From Lytechinus variegatus (Eukaryota; Echinodermata; Echinoidea; Temnopleuroida; Toxopneustidae), in the NCBI RefSeq assembly GCF_018143015.1, contig NC_054748.1, positions 5,407,080-5,471,079 of the forward strand: DNA of 64,000 nucleotides, in the 5' to 3' direction. Every line of letters begins with the position of its first letter. Position 1 is the stretch's first letter. The position numbers and the translations under genes were made by a program. Below, one piece after another: positions 33,701-46,980 of this stretch. The notes beneath the pieces were generated by a model. That model was given only the letters and a program-made list of their open reading frames with translations, did no database searches and was not told where the DNA came from.

Positions 33701-34580
33701 TGGTCTCATCTGCATATCAGAGTGAGACTATTTTTGCGCCGCTTTTCCGACGGCGACGGCGGCGGCGGCGTCAACATCAAATCTTAACCTGAGGTTAAGT
33801 TTTTGAAATGACATCATAACTTAGAAAGTATATGGACCTAGTTCATAAAACTTGGCCATAAGGTTAATCAAGCATTACTGAACATCCTATCAGAGTTTCA
33901 TGTCACATGACCAAGCCGATTGGCCGATTTGGGGTATCTGCTTAATTACAATAAAACTTTTAAGTTTTTTAATCTGATTCATGAAACTTAGACATAATAA
34001 TAATCAAGTATCATCTAACAACCTGTGCAAGTTTCAGGCCACATGGTCAAGATCAAAGGCCATTTAGGGTCAATGAACTTAGGCCGAATTGGGGGTATTT
34101 GTTGAATTACCATCATAACTTTGAAAGTATGTTGATCTAGTTCATAAATCTTGGACATAAGAGTAATCAAGTATCACTGAACATCCTGTGCACATTTTAG
34201 GTCACATGACCAAGGTCAAAGGTCAATGAACCTTGGCTAAATGGGTTATCTGTTGAATTACCATCATAACTTGATCTGACTTTTAAAACTTGGACATAAG
34301 AGTAATCAAGTATCATTGAATATCCTGTGCAAGTTTCAGGTCACATGATCAAGGTCAAAGGTCATGTGAGGCCAATGTATTTTGGCCACATTGGGGGTAT
34401 TTGTTGAATTACCATCCTATCTCTGTAAGTGTATTGGTCTAGTTCATAAAACGTGGAAATAGGAGTAACCAAGTGTCACTGAACATCTTGTGCGAGTTAT
34501 AGTAGTTTTCAAAGTCAGCAATGCTGCTATGTTGAATCGCGTGATGCAGGTGAGACGGCCAGAGGCATTCCACCTGTTTT
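33700..34580. repeat. Dispersed 'CATAACTT' long repeat, copy 2
   Basis: Begins TCTCATCTGCATATCAGAGT and GGCGACGGCGGCGGCGGCGT, followed by about six units of 'ACCATCATAACTT...CTAGTTCAT...TTGGACATAAGAGTAATCAAG...CACATGACCAAGGTC'. It ends GTGAGACGGCCAGAGGC. Same family as 18350-19200. No coding capacity. Confidence 0.85.
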
Positions 34581-34851
34581 TAAAAGGGGCCCATTTTTCA
34601 AAGAATATCTTTCAAAATATGCAGACAGGTAGATTTCTTTTATAGTCAATTATATGTTCCCATGATAGGGTAGTACATCATGACAATTTAGATTCTGAAA
34701 AGAATATTGCAGTAAGTGAGAACAAAAAACATGTTTTTATCGGAATGGTCCAAAGTGGATATAACCCGTTTTGAAACTAAACTCTTCATTTGTTCAATAT
34801 ATTTTCTTCAAATTACGCATGACCTGTGAATCCCATTTTATATTGTAGTGA

Positions 34852-35517
34852 GTTTCTTTTCACTTGATTCAAAACATTTCTATACACGTCAAACGTATCC
34901 ACAGTGAAAGCAGTGACGACACTGGAGATGATGACGAGACAACTGCGGGGAGCGTCGAATGGGAACGTTACCCACCACATTCACACAGTAAATGCATCCA
35001 CAGTGAAAGCAGCGACGACACTGGAGATGATGAGGAGGCAAGCGAGGAGAGTGTCGAATGGGATCGTTACCCACCACATTCACACAGTAAACGCATCCAC
35101 AGTGAAAACAGCGACGACACTGAAGATGATGAGGAGGCAAGCGAGGAGAGCGTCGAATGGGATCGTTACCCACCACATTCACACAGAAAACGCATCCACA
35201 GTGAAAACAGCGACGACATTGGAGATGATGACGAGACAACTGCAAGGAGCGTCGAATGCGATCGTTTTCCACCTCATTCTCAAAGTAAACGCCTCCACAG
35301 TGAAAGCAACGGCGATACTAGGGATAGTGAAGAGACAACTTAGGAGAGCGTGAAAAGGGATCGTTTCCCACCACATTCACACAGTAAACGCACCCACAGT
35401 GAAAGCAGCGACGACACTAAGGACGATAAGGAGGTAACCGAGGGAAGTGATGACTTAGTAGAAGCACGTCCAAGAAAGCGACGAGCCAAGACAGATCGGA
35501 ACCCAAAATCGCCTTAA
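34852..35517 (+). pseudogene. Acidic 33-residue tandem-repeat coding region with premature stop
   Basis: One frame contains five to six repeats of about 33 residues (99 bp). The pattern is IHSESSDDTGDDDE, then a short Thr/Glu-rich stretch, then SVEWxRYPPHSHSKR. A TAG at 35341-35343 interrupts the frame, but the same frame continues with another repeat and ends after a basic stretch, ARPRKRRAKTDRNPKSP, at 35515-35517. That stretch is a likely nuclear localisation signal. There is no ATG near the start, so it is probably a 3' exon, with an acceptor somewhere between 34846 and 34905. The stop implies a dead gene, a polymorphism or a sequence error. Function unknown. Confidence 0.5.
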
Positions 35518-35519
35518 AG

Positions 35520-36090
35520 ATCTTCAGCATGAAAGGACCAAGTACAATCAAATATCTTCATGGGTAATCATTGTCATATCATGAATTTCTAGGACTACTT
35601 ATAGAGACCTTGCAAATCCTATTTTATTTTAATTAATTCCCCTAATTATTTCTCAGTGTGAATTCATTCATAACCTTCAAGTACTGGTTTGCGATCTTAT
35701 AATATTATTCAGCAAATTGTTTGAATTCTTGCTCAAAATAGCCGATATTGCCGATATTCATTAGTTCTCCTGTCTGCAACGCTATATGTATTATGATGAA
35801 ATGATCAAGCATCATAAAAGAACTTCCTCGCCAACAATAACTAAGATTTACACGCTTATAGTTTCTTAGCCAACAACATGTGCCCACTATTCATTCCAGT
35901 GTTCCCATTACCAACAGAGTAAACCTTCTGCCTGGTTTCCATGCATCAGTGTAATGGGATAATTACGGGAAACCATGTATAAGCCAGATGCCGTGTCCGA
36001 TCGGTACCATGCTAAAGTAACATTTCGATACATGCCATTGAATATAATTGATAGGTCTAATTAATGCACTTGTTACTTCCTTAATTGATA
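35520..36090. other. Unassigned AT-rich DNA
   Basis: Follows the acidic repeat coding region and could hold its 3' UTR, but no clear polyadenylation cluster marks an end. Confidence 0.35.
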
Positions 36091-36091
36091 G

Positions 36092-36240
36092 GTTGTGTGC
36101 GCTATGAGCGCCTACGCTCCTATATATATCCCGGCTAAGCTATAGCTTAGCCGGCATATATAGGAGCGCCTTGAGCACCTAACGAGGTGGATATGTGCGC
36201 AATATAAATACCCTATAGTATTGTTACAATTATTATTATT
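36092..36240. repeat. Retroelement 3' tail with a long perfect hairpin
   Basis: GCTCCTATATAT...CCCGGCTAAGC|TATA|GCTTAGCCGG...ATATATAGGAGC forms a near-perfect stem centred near 36144. It is followed by GCGCAATATAAATACC and a run of ATT triplets to 36240. An ATT-type simple-repeat end is typical of LINE/SINE 3' tails. Confidence 0.6.
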
Positions 36241-36594
36241 AAGAAGAAAAAAGAAAGGTGTAACCTGTAATACCTAAAGCTTTTCATACGTCTTGTACGT
36301 TATCTTCAGTACTGGATCGTAAGAGAAAAAATATCGTGCTCTGACTATTTCAAATGGTTTTTGCCAATGTGAGACTGGGATGCGTTATTGTAAGCACTTG
36401 GGAAGCTGAGCAGTTACTTTCCAATTGTATTTTCATTCTTTAAAGCAATTATTACAAGATTAAATACGTTTACTCTACCTCATATTTTTCAGCGATCTAT
36501 GCAACGATGAAATATTGTACATATCGTGTGTAATGTTCTTCTCTTGCCACGCTACCTCAAGGCAGCTGTCAAGTTCAGTGCAATAATAATATGA

Positions 36595-37035
36595 TATGCA
36601 AACACGGTCAGTACTAGATTGTATATAATTGTATTATGCTTCTATATTTTGATGACTTTTGTATGTGTATATATTTTTGGTAAATAATGTAATACATACT
36701 TGCAAAGAATATCTTACACAATAATTGCTTCATGTAAGCAATGTTCTTATTGGTAGTTTTATCCTTCTTACATTTGAATGTGTTTGGAAAATAAACAGCC
36801 ACTAATTTGATATGCAACGCGATCAGCACTAGAGTGTACAGTACATATTTGTATTGTTTGTTATATTTTGATAAGCTTTTGCTATGAGTAAATACATTTT
36901 TTTTGTAAGTAATGTTATAACATTCCTGCAGAGAATATCTTACACGATAATTTTTTTATCTAAGAAATTTAATTATTTGGGGATTTGTATCCGTCTTACA
37001 TTTAAATGTGTTTGGAAAATAAACAGTCACTTCTC
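36595..37035. repeat. 217 bp tandem duplication
   Basis: The segment starting TATGCAAACACGGTCAGTAC (36595) recurs at 36812 as TATGCAACGCGATCAGCACT. Both continue through TTATATTTTGATAAG-like sequence, AGAATATCTTACAC and TGTGTTTGGAAAATAAACAG. Confidence 0.75.
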
Positions 37036-40000
37036 TAATACTGACAGATGCATTTTTCGTTTGCAACATTATTGTACTATATTGATCCTTACCTAACAGA
37101 GGCATGAACACGTGTATTGTGTACATCATTTGCCTATGCATCTGTTTACCAATGTTTCATGTTTTAGGCTCTAGGCCAGTCCACTTTTTTTTATTTGGTC
37201 ATTATGTGGAAGTGACGTGATATGAAAGGCCTATTTTGTAATAAGCTTCTCTGCATCCAGCCGGTAATTGTTATAATCATATGAGTGAAGTTTTCTTTAA
37301 TAGTCTCGATTTAATTCTTTCTTGCAAACGTAAGAATGAGTATGACTGCTCAACATAGGCATGCAAATTACGTGTTCGCGTTATCTTCTATGTGTATAAC
37401 ATTATATTGTTTCTAAAAACACAGTTTCTACTTAAAATTGAAGTTCATCATTTCTTACACTTCATAATGTTTGCAGTGATTAATTTGATACAAATCATTT
37501 TACTCTTAGAATATTTCATTCCAAAAATCACTATTATTTCATTAGGTCTTAGGTTTCATATGTAGCACCAATTGTAAGACATATCTAGCTTTATGCAGTA
37601 TTACATGTTAATCTATGAAACATTCGGTTAGCACATGGACCTATAATGCCCATGGTTTACGTTTTATTATGCTGCGCTTTACTTTCGAATATGAAACTGT
37701 TCACTTAATCAGGTTTTCAATTCTAATATACATGTACTATCATAATCGCTTCATTTTTTTCCGAAATGTAACACTTTCTTAATTGTAAGATTTTAACAGA
37801 GTATTATGAATGAATGGTTTTTGTATAAAACAATTGATCCCCATGTTTGCCAAACTGTTCTGAAAAAAAAATGATCAAAACATGGAACAACGATTTTGTA
37901 GGAAATTAAAAAGCTGCATTATAGGTATGGATTTGGTTTTAACAGACACTTCCATGGACAATGTTATCTTTTTTAAACATTTCAGTGTATTACTGAAGAA
38001 TAATAAAGCTCTGAAATTCTAATAATGTGTGTAGTATAAAATATAATGGTGGCACCTAATATTGTGTTTGTAGTTCATTACTGAAAAGTGTAATATATTT
38101 CATTGATCTTTTGATTTTGATTATATTATCAGAATATTTTGGTGTATTATGCTTGGAGTCGAGTTTTATTGAAAACTGTAGTTGTGACTTGAACCCTTAG
38201 TTCTCGAATATTACTTCTCGAATATTACGTTACATATACGAGAACATTGACCACCAGCTTTGCAGTGCCGGTTTATATATAATTGAACGCTGATATCAAT
38301 TATGTTTTTCAGTGTTAATGCGTACTCGACTTTAGATACTAAGAAACACAACGTCCTTGAGCACTTGACTTGGGATCAGTGTATTGTTGGAATTGCAAAT
38401 AACGACTTTGAGTTTATGGCACCGTGATATTTTATTGTATAAATAAAAAACAATTCACCCTCATCTTTTCATAATTGAAATATATCTGGAGCTCTTAATT
38501 AACATGTACATACACTGAAATCGTTTAAACCTTACTTAGGGCGGATGGCACCTAAACCAAATCAATTGCGAATCCTTCAAACTACACATATTGGGTGGAT
38601 TATGGAATAATCTGATCTCCATCCCAGAATGCGAGAAATTTTGAGAAGGATGCGGAAATATTTGGAGGGTTCGAATTGTTTTGAAATGTTCAAAACAAGC
38701 CGAACACCCTCCTAAATTGCTCCTGAATGTGGTCACGACATATTTCCATTTGGTCCATATTTTATATATGGGATGTATTTGAACTAAATTCGGTTGGATT
38801 CTGGGAGGCATTCGGTGTATTCTGGTCAGTCAATTCTAGAGATACTGCTCTGAGTTGGGCCTATTCGTCTCTGATTTTGGAAACTTCCCGAATCAGATTC
38901 GAAGAGGTTCCGAATCTATCCGAATTGGGCAATACTTTGGCAGAATCTGTCTGAATTTATTTCGGAGAATTGGGTTTTGGTGTAACCACGGATTTAGAGC
39001 TCCGGTGTCAGAGTCGAGGTTTCCCGTTTTCAAAAAGTTACCTTACAGGTCAAAATGCATTCAGTATGGTTAAGAGTGAATGCTTTTCTCATTTTTTGAG
39101 GATCTCGATATTGAAGTCTTCATCATTTTGGTGATAGTCTTATGGTTTGTTGTCATGAATAGGTTATTTATCTCTATGTTAACTTTTCATATCATTGGAT
39201 TATTTGATAGAATTCTGTCAATAATTGTTATTAAGCCAATGTCAAGGATTATTCATTTGTAAACGTAAGCCCGTACCATATTTTTTATAAATAAGCCTGC
39301 TCCCTGAATAAATGAAAACATTCTTTAACACTTTTTTATCATGTTTAGTTCTTTGTGTTTTTTTTTTAAGTTTTGGGGAAGGTTAGATCGCTTAATGCTA
39401 CCACTAAACTCCAGTTCAGCCTTTGTTTAAAATTGATTTCAGATGCATTTTACAAAAATGATTCAAATTATTATTGTTTTTATTCTGACGATTTTATTTT
39501 TTTCCATGTTGGACTTATTGATTAATCAAAATATAACACCGACTACATTAAATACGAATGCAAGATGATTGAGCATGGTTTTCGGCTGTCAAACAGAAAG
39601 ACTGAGGGGGTTTTAAAATATGTTATCTATGTTATATGTAAGAAAATTAATATTTATAAAAACACTCACCAACACTATTCCTAGAGATGGTGCAATGTCC
39701 AATAAGGAACTTGAGTTCACAGTTTCACAAAAGTTCGACCTTTCGACGATTTTTCGTAGCAAATTTCCAGCGCATTCTAATGGGACCGGCAAAGGCAAAC
39801 GACTAATCGCGACTCGAGTTCTAGTTGAATCTCGGATGTTATTTGCTGCGATAATGAAGTCCAAAGTTGTTGCACAAAATCCAGAAACAAAATATAAGAA
39901 GTCTGTGTTATCACGTACCTATTATGTCCATGGTGTTGCCATGTTTTCGAAAAAAAGAGAGATTTCCTATGGCATACAAAAATTGAATAAAACAATCCAC

Positions 40001-42280
40001 AGGTTTGTCCATCGATACTAATGCAATGATATAAAATCCAAAGTAGAAGTCTACACTCATATAAACAGTGTAAATTCACAAAGTAAAGCAAATTTACTCT
40101 GCAAAGTGCGACCACGAAGTTCAGTGTTTGGCTTTTGCAATGGGGGAACTCTCTACAATCCATCTATATCCTTTGAAAATGCAAGTAAAATTACAATGGA
40201 GAGCTGAGAGACTTACAACGAAAGTTATGGACACGGGCAGCGGATCATCCGAATATTACCAGCGGAAGAACAATTGCAAATCTGTCGTTGTCATGGTTGT
40301 CCAGAGTCAAGAGATTTCCCGGTCCACCAACTTTCGACAAAACCCACTCGGCTCTCCATTGTAATTTGAGTTGCATTTTCAGACGAGTTGGGTGTGTTGT
40401 CGAGAGTTTTCCCGTAGTAAATTCGAAAAGTGCGGAATAAGAAGTGATGGGGAAAAATGTTTCCTCTCATAATTACAGAATAAGCCACGCCTTAAAACAA
40501 AACGAATGGTCACAAGAAAGTTTGTTGACCATCCCCAGAAGCAGCCATTCGTCAGTAGTCCGGAAACAAAGGCTTGACTGGGTTGTTCTGAAAATAGATA
40601 AGGCGTGGAAGCTTTGGAATGCGCGTACTTGTAAAGTATCACAAAGAAGAAAAAAACAATTTTTTGTATGCTTTAAAATATGCGAGAACAATAAAGAAGA
40701 ATCGATGAAATAAAAAAAATTATTTTACGACTTACATTGAGGTCAAATATATTGACGAGAGGGGGAGAGAGACGAATGAAAAGAAGTATCAAGAGAGAGA
40801 GAAAGGAGAGGGAGGTGGTTATAGAGGGAGAAGAAAAGAAAGGGAGAGAGACCAGAAGAGGAAGAGGGGCATATTTTGTTTTCATCCACATCATTACATT
40901 TTGCGTCTTTGTATTTTCGGCATCCAGTTCAGCTCAGCTAATTTTTTTCCGGGATACCGGGAATCAAAGATCACAATAGATTTTATATGATACAAATATA
41001 ATATATTTATTTTCTATTTTAACAAATTGCATTAATACAATACAGTACACCATTTACGTCTTTCAGGGAGTATATAAAGTGGTTATTGCAATGCTTAATA
41101 CGCAAATGAGACTGATGTAAGAGAGGTAAAAGGATGGTATATATTATAGAGACGGAGTGAAGATGGAGATATAGAATGTGAGGATAATACAATACATTCA
41201 CAATTAATGACCCAAACTGATCTGACAGTCTGTAGGAACAGACTCCATTTCAAAACGTTAACAAATACTAAAATAATATCATCTCGAGTATGGAGACTAG
41301 ACTCCAATTAATGTACAAGCATGTGTATTTGGTAGAAATAGATACATAACTTGAGCCAATCTAATCTCCTATACATCAGACTTTGCATGATGCATTATTG
41401 GAAAACTAAAGGTCTCTGTTTATAGACTACTGATCTGATTAAGTTTCCAGACTTGGTTGGCAACTGACGACAGTCGTAAGTCAGAGTGACCAGTTTCCAA
41501 ACAATTTAATACCAGAAGCATATTAATTGTTATTGTCCATTTTATGTTGGGAGCCTGATTTTTAAGACAAATTTTGTATTTCTTTGAGTGTTCGTTTCTT
41601 TATATTATGTTTGACTTCTTTATTTGGTTCATTTTTGTTTTCAGTTGTGTGTGTCTGTAAATATTTGTTATTGTTTTTATATATGTATTGTGGAAACAAA
41701 TGTTTTGATATGATTACCAATTAAAGAATTAAAGAACATAACTATGATTTCTTTCCAATTATTTGTTTGCTTTTTTTACTAGAGCTTGAATAATTTCGAT
41801 TTTCCGCCTAATCCATTCTGGTAAATGCGTTCACAAGAATCCTGAAACTTTGACCTACAAATTGGGTCAGTTACCTGTAAACATTTAATAGAAAATTATT
41901 AGTCACAAACGTCATGAACCTACGAGTCATATGATGCCATTATAGCAAACAAAATAACCGATTTTCAACCACTAATTCATAATTTCTGAAGGTCGCGTGT
42001 TATGTTTTTATTAATATCATCATCATTTAACCATGAACTCTGCATTGATGCAATATATGGGCAATCTTTTCCTTTCTCTAAAAAACATATGAAATACATA
42101 TCGAACGAAACGTTACTCAAATGAAAACATTTATAGTGGTTGTAATTTTGTGAATTTTTGACCATTTATACATTATTTTTTTTTACATTTATAAACAAAC
42201 GGTCAAGTGTTTATTTTTTCCAGGAAAAAAAGTAACCCTGATCAACGGCTATTTTCTATAGTCCAAATATATGATTTGAC
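37036..42280. other. Gene-poor AT-rich region
   Basis: No feature could be assigned except a purine-rich GA stretch at 40750-40870 and a possible element tail near 41600-41740 (AATTAAAGAATTAAAGAAC). Open frames of 60-134 codons, including 39620-40021, 40128-40364 and 40444-40713 on plus, have no recognisable domain, overlap opposite-strand frames of similar length and lack supporting splice signals. Confidence 0.4.
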
Positions 42281-43559
42281 CAGGAACTAATTGCAACAAA
42301 AGGTTTTTTTAACTGTTTCTGGAAGTATTTGACCTCAGGAATAACATTCTAAAAATCTACCGAAATTTGCATCCGGGAATATTTTCAAGATGGCGTCCAA
42401 GATGGCTGCGATTCATTGAAAATGGATATAACTTATTCATTATCCACCTTAGAATCCAATTTTGGTTAATATTCCATGGTACCAGGGGAAATAAATTTGT
42501 CGATACACGTTAGAGTGATATAAACAATCCATGGTTCCAGGAAAAATCCAAGATGGCGCCCAAAATGATTGCAGTAGGCTGAGAATCCACAATACATCTT
42601 TTACTTTAATACTTAAGTGACTCTGATTTGAATTCTATTCAAGGGTTTTAAGTGTAAAGCAGCACATTGGAACAAGTAACAGGAAATTCACTGGTGTGGT
42701 TTTTCCAGAAATCCAAGATGGCTTCCAAAATGGAGTTTAAAATGGCTATTGATATTCAAATGGACACAGTTCATTTCATATCCACCTGTGAGATATGATC
42801 ATGATGATTGTGGTGTGTAGATTATGGTTTCACAGGTCAAATAATACATCGGGACAAGTTACAAGGACAGTCGGTTTTCTGGTGTGTTCAAAAATCCAAG
42901 ATGGATTCCAAAAATGAAGTTTGAAATTGCTGTTGATATTTTAAATAGACATAGCTCATTTCATATCCACCTGGGAGATATGATTTTTGTGGATATACCA
43001 TGGTTAAATAGGTCACATAATACATTGGGATATGGACAGTCGGTGGTCAATTATGACGAAAAATCCCAGATGGTTTCCAATGAGAGTTGAAAATTGCTGT
43101 TGATACTTATTATGGACATACCTCATTTCATATCCACCTGGGATAAATATTTTTTGTGTATATACCATGGTTAAATAGGTCACATAATACATTGAAATAT
43201 GTTACAAGGACAGTCGGTGGTCAATTATGTCCAAAAGTCCACGGTGGCCTCAAAAATGGGGTATAAAAATAGCCGCCGTAATTCACAAATGTTCAGAGTT
43301 CATGTAAAATCAGTCAAGGGCATATGTTTTATATGTCTAAACAATGGTTTAAAATGGCAGAAAACTAGTTACAAGGACAGTCAGTCATCCAGTGTGTCGA
43401 AAAATCCAAGATGGCTTCCAAAAATCGGAGTCTAAAATGAGTGCTGTTACTTAACAAGTGGACCGCCTCTGGCAGTCCCACCTGCATTACGAGATTCATT
43501 ATAGCAATAGTTCTGACCTTGAAAACTATTATAAAATATTTATTCACAATAACACCATT

Positions 43560-44830
43560 AATGATACAATACTAATTTCATTTACCTGAAATGACATTTG
43601 ACCTTGATCGTGTGACCTAAGACTCGTCAGTGATACTCCATTACCCCTATGTCCACATTTCGAATATTGTATCCATCAACTTTTAACCCTAATTCTCCCG
43701 GGGGCACAATGCCCCCCCCCCCCTCGACAATTTTCGCGATATATCTGCTGCGCAAATTTTTACCTCACTTTTTACTTTCAAGTCTCGCACAAATTTTGAG
43801 ACCAAATTTGTGACGCCCGGGTACGCGGTTACGACATTACGCAGCATTATGTAAGTGCATGTCACACCCAAAATTGCTCATAAACGTGATTTCGTGTACA
43901 AATCTAATGCAAATTGTGTATTTAGCCAAAATTCATAAATGATTCATTAATTCTACTTTTACTGATTAAACTTAATCAATTTTGCCTTGTTTATGATCAG
44001 AATGAAGTCTGGAACGATTTCCATCGAGAAAATCAATAAAAAACAAAAAGTAAAAAACAGACATATACATAAGAAATTAAAAAAAATAAAATACATAAGA
44101 AATTGGTCTCGGTACCAATTTTTTTTCATTCACAATCGTTAGGAATGCTACAAAGAATATTTTCACCAAAAATAGCATTCTAAGAGCTTTATTTAGTGAA
44201 TCAGAGCAAAAAGTATGATTTCATGAATGAATTAGCATAATTAATTCATATGAAATAAAAATATATGAATTCAATGAAATTTACCAATGCAACTGCGTAG
44301 ATTACGTCATTCTCTACCATCATGCAAATTTTCGTTGTGATCGCGCAATCCGCGGCTGAGATCTTAAGGGGGCCATAATGCCCCCCCCCCCCCCCCCCGG
44401 AATGACAAGAATCAAAATACCCCGGGAGATTTAGGGTTAAAGTTATAACAGCAATTTCATAATTATATCCAACATGGCCAACGTTTATTGACCTTAAATG
44501 ACCATTAACTTTGGTCATGTGACCTGAAACTCGCACAAGATTTTCAGTGATACTTGATTATTCTTTTTTTCCCCAGGTTATATGAATCAGATCCATAAAC
44601 TTTTAGTTATGATGGTAATTTAACGAATTCCCCAAACTTGGCCAAAATTCATCTACTCTACATGACCTTTGAACTTGGCCATGTGACTTGAAACTCAAGC
44701 AGAATGTTTGGTAATATTTGACTATCCTGGTGGCCAAGTTTCATGACCTAGGTCCATATACTTTCGAAGTTATGATGACATCGCCTATAGTCTCACTCTG
44801 CTATGCAGATTAGACAAAAATAGCATTATT
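43560..44830. repeat. Inverse 'CATAACTT' repeat split by a MITE
   Basis: Reverse complement of the family at 18350 and 33700: CCTTGATCGTGTGACC near 43600, and ATGACCTTTGAACTTGGCCATGTGAC near 44660. The terminus CCTATAGTCTCACTCTGC lies near 44787. The two halves are separated exactly by 43687-44436. Confidence 0.8.
43687..44436. mobile_element. 750 bp MITE with TTAA target duplication
   Basis: Terminal inverted repeat CCCTAATTCTCCCGGGG / CCCCGGGAGATTTAGGG, flanked by TTAA on both sides (43683-43686 and 44437-44440). TTAA targets fit the piggyBac or Kolobok superfamilies. C-runs lie just inside both ends. It is nested in the repeat at 43560-44830. A truncated relative is at 26052. Confidence 0.85.
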
Positions 44831-46980
44831 GACTCTTGAAACCACAGTGTAGACACGAAAATAATATTACCCAGGTGTACTTTTCCACTTTTTATACTAC
44901 CTCATTTTTCAAAGCCATCTTGGATTTTTAGACATACTTAAAGAGAAATTCCAGTAGTTGCAGTTAACACTGATTTCATGAGAAAGTCTGTAAAACAAGG
45001 CTTTAATAATTGCCAGTATATCATCGAGAATCTAGATCTGGTACAGCTACATTAACTGGACTTTGTGAAATCTTGAAATCTACGCTGAAAAATGTTCACA
45101 CCGAAAATCCCCAACACAGATAAGCGCACGTGGGACAATGTATAATTATTGCTTAGGGCGTCGGGCCCAACGCCCTACCCGAATCCCGTGCTTATTTGCT
45201 GATTTCTCAGCAATTACACAATCTCTTCCAGAATCCTTTGGCACATGCGTTTTATTTATACAAACAGACACTTTAGTGGTCATTTCATTGGATTCTGTAC
45301 GAACTCATTTTGATATCGTTACCAAAACTAGCATTTACCTTTAACACCTAACTGTCCTTTCAACTTGACCAAATGTATTACCTGGCCCTAATCTTTAGAC
45401 TCTAGTGTAGACACCAAAATCATATCCTCAAGGTGTATTTTTAATGAATTATGTGTACTTTTAAGTCATTCTTACTTATCCTTTGACCCTTGGGGCCAGT
45501 GGTTTAGACATCAAAATCACATCTACCTGGCCGATATGAAACGAGCTACGTCCTCTTTAAATATCATCAGCCATTTGTAGATAAATTTTTGGAAGCCATC
45601 TTGGAATTTTTGACACACTTTTAACACATCCGACCACTGACTATTCTTGTAACTTGCCCTAATGTACTCCTTGTCACCTTACACCAAAGCTTAGACACAA
45701 AGCTCATATTCCCCATACATACATTTAACAAACTATGTCCATTTTTTTTGGAAGCCATCTTGGAATTCTTTACATACTAAACCACTGACTGTCCTTGTAA
45801 CCTGTCCTGTTGTATAATTTGACCCTTAAAACCATCGTTTAGACACCAAAATCGCATCTCCCAGGCCGATATGAAATAAGCTATGTCCGCTTTAAGTATC
45901 AGCAGCCAAAGTAAAAATCAAGTTTTGGAAGCCATCTAGGAATTTTTGAATACCAGACCAATGAATGTCCTTGTAATTTATGCTTATATAATATTTGACC
46001 GGCCAGTGGATTAGAAATCAAAAACAAATCTCCCAGGCCGATATGAAATAAAGCATGTCCGCTTAAAATATAAGCAGCCATTTTAGAATCAATTTTTGGA
46101 AGCCATCTTGGATTCTTGGACATAGCAGACCACTGGCCGTCCTTTTCCTGTCCAATGAATTATTTGATCAATTTCACCATGGTACAGACACAAAAATCAT
46201 ATTCCTGTATATTGAGCAAACTATGCCTAGGTTTTTTAAACTAATAACAGCATTTTGGACTCCATTTTTGGGAGGCAGCTTGTATTTTTTCACATACTGT
46301 CCTAGTAACTGGTCTCAACGTAATTTTCCATTGATACCATAGTCTAGACACCAAATCCTATCTCCCATGCGAATTTGAAATGAAATATTTCCATTTTAAG
46401 TATCAAATCGCAATCTTAAACTCATTTTTTGGAGGCCATTTTGGAATTTTTAACCCACCACTTCACTAACTGTCCCTTTAACTTGTTCCAACGTACTACT
46501 TCACCCTCGAACATGTCGAAACCAAATTAAAAGTAATTTAAGTAATATATAAATGGTGGATTTTTAGCCTATGTCAGCCATTTCAGGCGTCATCTTGGAT
46601 TTCCAGGTACCTTGGAGTGCTTACATTCACTTTTGCCTGTATCAACAAATTACGTTACCCCTAAACCATGGAATATGAACCGAAATAGGATTCTTGGGTG
46701 GATAATGAATAAGTATTCATATTCAGAGAATGGCGGCAACCTTGGACGCTATCTTGAAAATATTGATTTTGGTATATTTTAGCATGTTATTCTTGATGTC
46801 ATATAATACCAAAATCTGTTGAAAAAAACATTTGTTGCAATTAGTTCCGGGGGGTATTGTTGGTCGTATATTGACCCATCTACAGTGAACAGCGCCTGAT
46901 TGAGCATAAAACTACTCAAACAGTTCGTGTTTCCTCTTTTAAAATACGATCCCTTAAAGGGGTAATCCAAGCTGACTATA

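Larger units (their letters stand above)
42283..46848. mobile_element. Large foldback element with satellite-like arms
   Basis: The ends are inverted: GGAACTAATTGCAACAAA at 42283 and its complement TTTGTTGCAATTAGTTCC ending at 46848. The left arm (42283-43440) and right arm (44880-46848) hold reverse-complementary tandem units of ~170-200 bp. Each carries 'AATCCAAGATGGCTTCCAAAA', then 'TCATTTCATATCCACCTGGGAGATATGA', then an 'ACAAGGACAGTC' stretch. The centre is occupied by an inverse 'CATAACTT' repeat, itself split by the TTAA MITE. No transposase is encoded. Confidence 0.8.

Noticed and set aside
33328..33792. 154-codon plus-strand frame
   Set aside because: Its first part is T-rich hydrophobic sequence and its end is the GGCGGC terminus of a dispersed repeat. 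No domain seen.
39620..40021. 134-codon open frame on plus
   Set aside because: No recognisable domain, an opposite-strand frame of similar length (39777-40163), and no promoter or splice context. Within chance for AT-rich DNA of this size.
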